From Thermocaproicibacter sp041859875 (GTDB lineage Bacteria; Bacillota; Clostridia; Oscillospirales; Acutalibacteraceae), in the NCBI GenBank assembly GCA_041859875.1, contig JBFLFY010000031.1:1-17512 (forward strand): a stretch of 17,512 nt of DNA. Direction: 5' to 3'. The first letter of the stretch is position 1; every line of letters begins with the position of its first letter. Position numbers and translations under genes: made by a program. The notes below the pieces were generated by a model. It was not told the DNA's origin and ran no database searches. It saw only the letters and a list, made by a program, of their open reading frames with translations. This document shows positions 13,501-17,512 of the stretch, one piece after another.

Positions 13501-14640
13501 TTATTTCGCTCCAGCTTCGGCCTGATAGCCACGTTCCAAATGCCTGCGCCTTTTTTCTTCATACATCAGGCTGTCGATTTTCTTCTGGAACTGCACACGG
13601 CTCAGATGCTCCTGCGGATTATAGACAGCATACCCCATGCTGAAACTCAGCCGGTAAAGCCTGCCGCCGCGTGCGTTGTATTCCTCCATCTTTTTGCGGA
13701 TGCGGGATGCCAGCTGCTCCGGATGCGCACTGCGCAGCACAATGCAGAACTCGTCGCCGCCGTACCGCGCAACAAAAGCATCCACACCCGACACCTTTCG
13801 CATCAGCCGCGCTGCCTCCTCTAATGCGGTATCGCCCGTCGTATGGCCAAAAAGATCGTTAATCTGCTTAAAATGGTCCATGTCAAGCAAGATAGCGGAA
13901 AGCGGCTCTTCCTCACTTCTCTGTATTTCCCGGTCCATATAATTGTCAAGGCAGCGGCGGTTATATAACCCGGTAAGGTAGTCAACATCAATACTGCGGT
14001 TCTGAATGTCCACAAATACCGTCAGCTGAGAAAGTGTAATGCCAAAAAGTGCGAATGGAAGGCCGTACAAAAAAGTCTGCAGCAGGCCGCCCACAAAAGG
14101 CGGAACCGCAAAAATCAGCAGGGAGAAAAGGTATCTTCTCGCAATTTTTCTGCGGTAGAAAATGATAAAAACTTCGGAAACGACAAGCATCAGTATGACC
14201 ATTGTGTTTGATGCCAGGTACAGCGGCCCGCGGTGATAGACATGCTGTGCATCGAAGAAAAATACCAGGCCGCAAAAACGCGGAAGCAGCAACGGGACCA
14301 TGTTCAGGCCGCACAGTGCAGCCAGCGCAGCATACCATACACGCTGTGTTTTTCCCAAAACCAGGTTGGAAACATAGCGGAACCAGCATAAGACAAGGAA
14401 AGGGTAAAGTAAATACTTTATGTAAGTCGCCGCCTGTGCAGCCGGAAAAAACCAGTCCGGGCCAGTGTACCAGCGGCTTGCCATATCCGTGGCTAAAAGC
14501 AGAATCGTCAGTTCCTCCATCTGCAGGTAAATCTTCTTCTGCTTTGATTTAATATTCCCCTGCCTCAGGGAAACGACCAAAAGAAAAACTACAATTACAG
14601 TCGAATACAGCCCCAAGCTGAACCATGCCGGACCTGTCAT
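13501..14640 (-). CDS. Multi-pass membrane diguanylate cyclase (GGDEF)
   Basis: This 379-aa protein makes cyclic di-GMP from two GTP. The N-terminal 200 or so residues contain about six to seven hydrophobic segments (for example SLGLYSTVIVVFLLVVSL, YIKYLLYPFLVLCWF, NTMVILMLVVSEVFIIFY, FSLLIFAVPPFVGGLL) and probably form the sensory input. The GGDEF domain begins at YLTGLYNRR, continues with DMDHFKQINDLFGHTTGD, and has the intact active-site GGDEF at 294-298. The RxxD product-inhibition site expected just before it is absent: the spacing gives Gly and Ala at the Arg and Asp positions. No EAL, PAS or receiver domain is present. I chose the ATG at 14640 because GGTGG lies 8 bases upstream; an in-frame GTG at 14652 would add four residues. 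Confidence 0.92.
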   Translation of the reverse strand: MTGPAWFSLGLYSTVIVVFLLVVSLRQGNIKSKQKKIYLQMEELTILLLATDMASRWYTGPDWFFPAAQAATYIKYLLYPFLVLCWFRYVSNLVLGKTQRVWYAALAALCGLNMVPLLLPRFCGLVFFFDAQHVYHRGPLYLASNTMVILMLVVSEVFIIFYRRKIARRYLFSLLIFAVPPFVGGLLQTFLYGLPFALFGITLSQLTVFVDIQNRSIDVDYLTGLYNRRCLDNYMDREIQRSEEEPLSAILLDMDHFKQINDLFGHTTGDTALEEAARLMRKVSGVDAFVARYGGDEFCIVLRSAHPEQLASRIRKKMEEYNARGGRLYRLSFSMGYAVYNPQEHLSRVQFQKKIDSLMYEEKRRRHLERGYQAEAGAK

Positions 14641-14725
14641 TTTCTTCACCACCCAGTCACGATTTACTCCATTCCTCTTATTTTTCTCGAATAAAGTATG
14701 GATATATTACCATAAATTCGTTTTC

Positions 14726-14755
14726 TTTATATTCCGTCTTGGCTATTTTGAACAA
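14726..14755 (-). promoter_or_regulatory. Candidate promoter for the diguanylate cyclase gene
   Basis: On the minus strand TTGTTC (14750-14755) and TATAAA (14726-14731) are spaced by 18 bases in AT-rich DNA, about 85 bases before the start codon. The region has several other AT-rich hexamers, so the exact site is uncertain. Confidence 0.4.
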
Positions 14756-14807
14756 AGTTTATTACTAACAAGCAAAATTTTTTAATATTATTGATACTGA
14801 CGCAGAA

Positions 14808-14841
14808 AGCCGCCGAAATCCGAATATGGGTTCCGGCGGCT
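14808..14841 (-). terminator. Terminator downstream of dnaJ
   Basis: An imperfect 14-bp inverted repeat has an AGCCGCCG/CGGCGGCT core, one mismatch, one G-U pair and a 6-base loop. On the minus strand it is followed by TTTCT, 25 bases beyond the dnaJ stop. The plus strand also has TTTTCTATTC after it, but no plus-strand gene ends here. Confidence 0.75.
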
Positions 14842-14866
14842 TTTCTATTCTTTTATAACGATGGTA

Positions 14867-16024
14867 TTAATCGTCAAACATTCCTTTAATTTTTTCAAAG
14901 AATGATTTTCGTTTCTGGTAATTCTTGTCTTCCGCTACAGACTCAAAATCTTTCAGGATCTGTTTCTGCTTCTGCGAAAGGTTCTTTGGGACCTCCACCG
15001 TCACGCGCACATACTGGTCCCCGCGGCTTTTGGTTCCGATTTTCGGGATGCCTTTGCCGCGCAGCTTAAATACATCGCCCGGCTGCGTCCCGGCGTGAAC
15101 CTGGTACTCCACACGGCCGTCAATCGTTGGCACAACCACTTCCGCACCAAGTGCTGCCTGTGTGAAAGTAAGGGGAAGTTCACACCAAACGTCGTTCCCG
15201 CGGCGCTCGAAAATCGTGTGTGGGCGCACATTCACATAAACATGCAGGTCGCCGTTTCCGCCGCCGTTTGTGCCGGCGTTTCCCTGGCCGCTCACCTTCA
15301 GTACCTGCTCGTCGTCTATGCCGGCGGGGATATTGATTTCAATGGTTCGCTTTTTGGTAATATGCCCCGCTCCGCCGCAGGTGGGGCAAGGGGTGTCAAT
15401 AATTTTTCCGGTGCCGCCGCAGCGGTCACAGGTGCGTGCCGTCTGCACTACGCCGAAAGGCGTGCGCTGGCTGATGCGTACCTGGCCTGCGCCGCCGCAC
15501 TGTGGGCAAGTACGGGTCGCACCGTTTTTCGCACCTGTGCCGTGGCAGGCCGAACAGCTTTCCACCTGGGTGTAACTGACGGTTTTTTCGCAGCCATGAG
15601 CCGCTTCTTCAAAGCCGATGGTCACCGTTGTTTCGCTGTCACTTCCGCGCCGCGGCGCATTGGAAGAAGCACGCCGTGTGCTGCCGCCAAACCCGCCAAA
15701 ACCGTCAAAGCCGCTGAACACGCTGTTAAAAATATCGTCTATGTTAATATTCCCGGTGAACGGGCTTCCGCCGCCTGCACCGCCGCCAAAGTTCGGGTCT
15801 ACACCCGCCTGGCCAAACTGGTCATAGCGTGCGCGCTTGTTTTTGTCGGAAAGCACCTCGTAAGCCTCATTGACATCTTTAAACTTGGCTTCCGCTTGTT
15901 TGTCTCCCGGGTGAAGATCCGGGTGGTACTTTTTCGCAAGTTCCCGGTATGCTTTTTTTATTTCGGCTTCGGTAGCGTTTTTTGAAACGCCCATTACTTC
16001 ATAGTAATCTTTGTTCTCAGCCAA
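14867..16024 (-). CDS. dnaJ: Chaperone protein DnaJ
   Basis: This 385-aa type I Hsp40 stimulates the DnaK ATPase and delivers unfolded substrates. The J domain has the HPD triad at 34-36. A Gly/Phe-rich linker spans about 79-115. Four zinc-finger CxxCxGxG repeats have their cysteine pairs at about 157/160, 173/176, 199/202 and 213/216, and the substrate-binding C-terminal domains follow. I propose a TTG start at 16024: it yields the standard beginning MAENKDYYEV, and GGGAG lies 8 bases upstream. A GTG three codons earlier (16033) is in frame but directly abuts that GGGAG, leaving no room for it to act as a ribosome-binding site. The gene follows dnaK on the same strand with a 161-base gap containing a hairpin and a separate promoter. 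No CIRCE operator is visible in that gap. Confidence 0.96.
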   Translation of the reverse strand: MAENKDYYEVMGVSKNATEAEIKKAYRELAKKYHPDLHPGDKQAEAKFKDVNEAYEVLSDKNKRARYDQFGQAGVDPNFGGGAGGGSPFTGNINIDDIFNSVFSGFDGFGGFGGSTRRASSNAPRRGSDSETTVTIGFEEAAHGCEKTVSYTQVESCSACHGTGAKNGATRTCPQCGGAGQVRISQRTPFGVVQTARTCDRCGGTGKIIDTPCPTCGGAGHITKKRTIEINIPAGIDDEQVLKVSGQGNAGTNGGGNGDLHVYVNVRPHTIFERRGNDVWCELPLTFTQAALGAEVVVPTIDGRVEYQVHAGTQPGDVFKLRGKGIPKIGTKSRGDQYVRVTVEVPKNLSQKQKQILKDFESVAEDKNYQKRKSFFEKIKGMFDD

Positions 16025-16091
16025 GCCTATCACTCCCGAATCATGCTTCTATATCAGAACGGATGGTTTGTTCCATTTTTCTCAGGCTTTC

Positions 16092-16100
16092 ATTATACCA
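16092..16100 (-). promoter_or_regulatory. Extended -10 promoter for dnaJ
   Basis: The minus strand reads TGGTATAAT, the same extended -10 form as the ppdK promoter, with a poor -35. It lies between dnaK and dnaJ, so dnaJ can be transcribed apart from dnaK, with a leader of about 60 bases. Confidence 0.6.
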
Positions 16101-16137
16101 CGCTGTGCCATCTCGAAAAGTTCTGTATGAAAATTAT

Positions 16138-16164
16138 GCAGAAGCCCTTTGCGGGGGCTTCTGC
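16138..16164 (-). terminator. Hairpin after dnaK, possible attenuating terminator
   Basis: GCAGAAGCCC/GGGCTTCTGC is a 10-bp perfect stem with a 7-base loop, 22 bases after the dnaK stop. On the minus strand it is followed by ATAATTTTC, an interrupted T-tract. It may terminate only part of the dnaK transcripts, or stabilise the dnaK 3' end. Confidence 0.6.
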
Positions 16165-16185
16165 GGTCAATTGGAGCCTTCTAGC

Positions 16186-17512
16186 TTATTTCTTATCCTT
16201 GTCGTCTACATCATGATATTCCGCATTGTACACAGTGTTCCCGCTGGCGTCTGTTGTCGGGCCCTGCTGCGGCTGCTGTGGGTTTGGCTGACCCTGCTGC
16301 GGGTTCGGCTGGCCTTGCTGCGGAGCGGCATTTTTGTAGAGCTTTTCGCTTACAGCATACATGGCCTTCTGAAGTTCTTCGGTTTTTGCCTTAATGTCAT
16401 CCGCATTGTCGGAAGACATTGCAGCGCGCAGTGCGGAAACTTTGGAGTTCAGGTCGGTCTTGTCGCCTTCGTCAATCTTGTCGCCGCTGTCTTTTATCAG
16501 CTTTTCCACGGAGTAGCAGAGGTTTTCGGCTTCGTTCTTCGTGTCGACAGCTTCACGGCGTTTCTTGTCTTCCGCTTCGTACTTTGCGGCTTCCTTCACG
16601 GCCTTGTCAACATCGTCTTTGCTCATGTTGGTGCTGGAAGAAATCGTAATCTTCTGCTGTTTGCCGGTGCCGAGGTCTTTTGCAGAAACATTAACAATAC
16701 CGTTTGCATCGATATCGAAAGTAACTTCAATCTGAGGAATTCCACGCGGTGCCGGAGCAATGCCGTCCAGCTTGAAGAGGCCCAGCTGTTTGTTGTCGTG
16801 TGCGAATTCACGCTCGCCCTGCAGCACGTTGACTTCCACGGAAGTCTGGCCGTCTGCCGCTGTGGAGAAAACCTGGCTCTTTTTAATTGGGAGGGTGGTG
16901 TTGCGGTCAATAATCTTTGTCATAACGCCGCCCATGGTTTCAACACCAAGGGAAAGCGGAGTGACATCCAGCAGCAGCAAACCTTTGACTTCGCCGCCGA
17001 GAACACCGGCCTGAAGGGAAGCGCCAATCGCAACGCACTCGTCCGGGTTAATGCCCTTAAACGGTTCTTTTCCGGAAAGCTTTTGAACGGCTTCCTGCAC
17101 TGCCGGCATACGGGAAGAACCGCCGACCATGAGGACTTTGCTGATGTCGTTAAACGTAAGGCCTGCGTCGGAAAGGGCCTGCTTAACCGGGCCGACCGTT
17201 CTTTCCACAAGGTCTGCCGTCAGTTCTTCAAACTTAGCGCGGGTCAAAGTCATGTCAAGGTGTTTCGGGCCTGTTGCATCTGCTGTAATGAACGGCAGGT
17301 TAATCTGGGAAGAAGTCATACTGGAAAGTTCAATCTTTGCTTTTTCAGCCGCTTCCTTCAGGCGCTGCATCGCCATCTTGTCGCCGGAAAGGTCAATGCC
17401 GTTTGCTTTTTTGAAGTCGTCAACCATCCAGTTCATCACGCGCTGGTCGAAGTCATCGCCGCCGAGGTGTGTGTCACCGGCTGTAGCAAGGACTTCCTGC
17501 ACGCCGTCGCCC
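16186..17512 (-). CDS. dnaK: Chaperone protein DnaK, C-terminal part (5' end outside window)
   Basis: The last 441 residues of the Hsp70 chaperone are present. The reading frame is open to the window edge (GDGVQEVLATAGDTHLGGDD), so the start and the first 180 or so residues are missing. Visible landmarks are DTHLGGDDFD of the nucleotide-binding domain, VLMVGGSSRMP, the interdomain linker GLLLLDVTPLSLG, and the substrate-binding domain with VNVLQGERE, followed by the helical lid. The C-terminus is an unstructured tail with QQGQPNP repeats, ending YNAEYHDVDDKDKK; a charged acidic/basic end is usual for DnaK. In Firmicutes the gene normally follows hrcA and grpE, which would lie to the right, outside this window. 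Confidence 0.97.
   Translation of the reverse strand, partial: GDGVQEVLATAGDTHLGGDDFDQRVMNWMVDDFKKANGIDLSGDKMAMQRLKEAAEKAKIELSSMTSSQINLPFITADATGPKHLDMTLTRAKFEELTADLVERTVGPVKQALSDAGLTFNDISKVLMVGGSSRMPAVQEAVQKLSGKEPFKGINPDECVAIGASLQAGVLGGEVKGLLLLDVTPLSLGVETMGGVMTKIIDRNTTLPIKKSQVFSTAADGQTSVEVNVLQGEREFAHDNKQLGLFKLDGIAPAPRGIPQIEVTFDIDANGIVNVSAKDLGTGKQQKITISSSTNMSKDDVDKAVKEAAKYEAEDKKRREAVDTKNEAENLCYSVEKLIKDSGDKIDEGDKTDLNSKVSALRAAMSSDNADDIKAKTEELQKAMYAVSEKLYKNAAPQQGQPNPQQGQPNPQQPQQGPTTDASGNTVYNAEYHDVDDKDKK
16261..16326 (-). repeat. Short coding repeat in the DnaK tail
   Basis: Two consecutive QQGQPNP units and a related QQPQQG segment are encoded by near-identical DNA of about 21-24 bases. This is a low-complexity extension of the disordered DnaK C-terminus, a part of the protein that varies in length between species. 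Confidence 0.8.

Noticed and set aside
15095..15985. 296-codon open frame antisense to dnaJ
   Set aside because: It mirrors the Gly- and Cys-rich dnaJ sequence, has no ribosome-binding site and an implausible composition.
16025..16185. CIRCE operator or other heat-shock operator before dnaJ
   Set aside because: No TTAGCACTC-N9-GAGTGCTAA or close variant is present.

Overview
The window looks like an ordinary chromosomal segment of an anaerobic Firmicute. It is moderately GC-rich with AT-rich intergenic DNA. The evidence for this placement is AGGAGG-type ribosome-binding sites, the pairing of pth with mfd, a PrsA/SurA-like lipoprotein after mfd, pyruvate phosphate dikinase, and the dnaK-dnaJ order. 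Several protein details (the GyrI-like effector-binding protein, the DUF4870-like repeat protein, the 3-hydroxyacyl-CoA dehydrogenase branch) suggest Clostridia, perhaps Oscillospirales/Ruminococcaceae, but that is inference. I see no tRNA, rRNA, insertion sequence, prophage, CRISPR array, toxin-antitoxin pair or defence island.

Layout, left to right. (1) 1-303, minus: the N-terminus of ppdK, cut by the window edge, with an extended -10 promoter. (2) 655-7716, plus: a housekeeping run of a short GlmU-type uridylyltransferase, prs, a small GyrI/AraC-effector-type protein, pth and mfd. It links nucleotide-sugar and PRPP supply, peptidyl-tRNA recycling and transcription-coupled repair. (3) 7755-8840, plus: a foldase-like lipoprotein with its own promoter buried in the end of mfd, closed by a tandem-hairpin terminator. 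(4) 8960-10910, minus: a membrane-dipeptidase family peptidase (M19), then a 3-hydroxyacyl-CoA dehydrogenase with its own promoter. (5) 11058-12772, plus: a membrane protein with a 17-residue tandem repeat, a UUCG-loop terminator, and a cytosolic type I asparaginase. (6) 12828-14640, minus: an uncharacterised membrane-anchored protein and a multi-pass membrane diguanylate cyclase. (7) 14867-17512, minus: dnaJ and the 3' part of dnaK, separated by a hairpin and a separate dnaJ promoter.

I found no convincing new multi-gene system. The observations most worth checking are: the GlmU that stops before its acetyltransferase domain; two tandem-hairpin elements with matching geometry (2998-3054 and 8862-8939); the parvulin-like lipoprotein that lacks the usual parvulin signature; the nearly identical 51-bp coding repeats; the diguanylate cyclase without the product-inhibition site; and the uncoupled dnaK/dnaJ arrangement with a probable TTG start for dnaJ.
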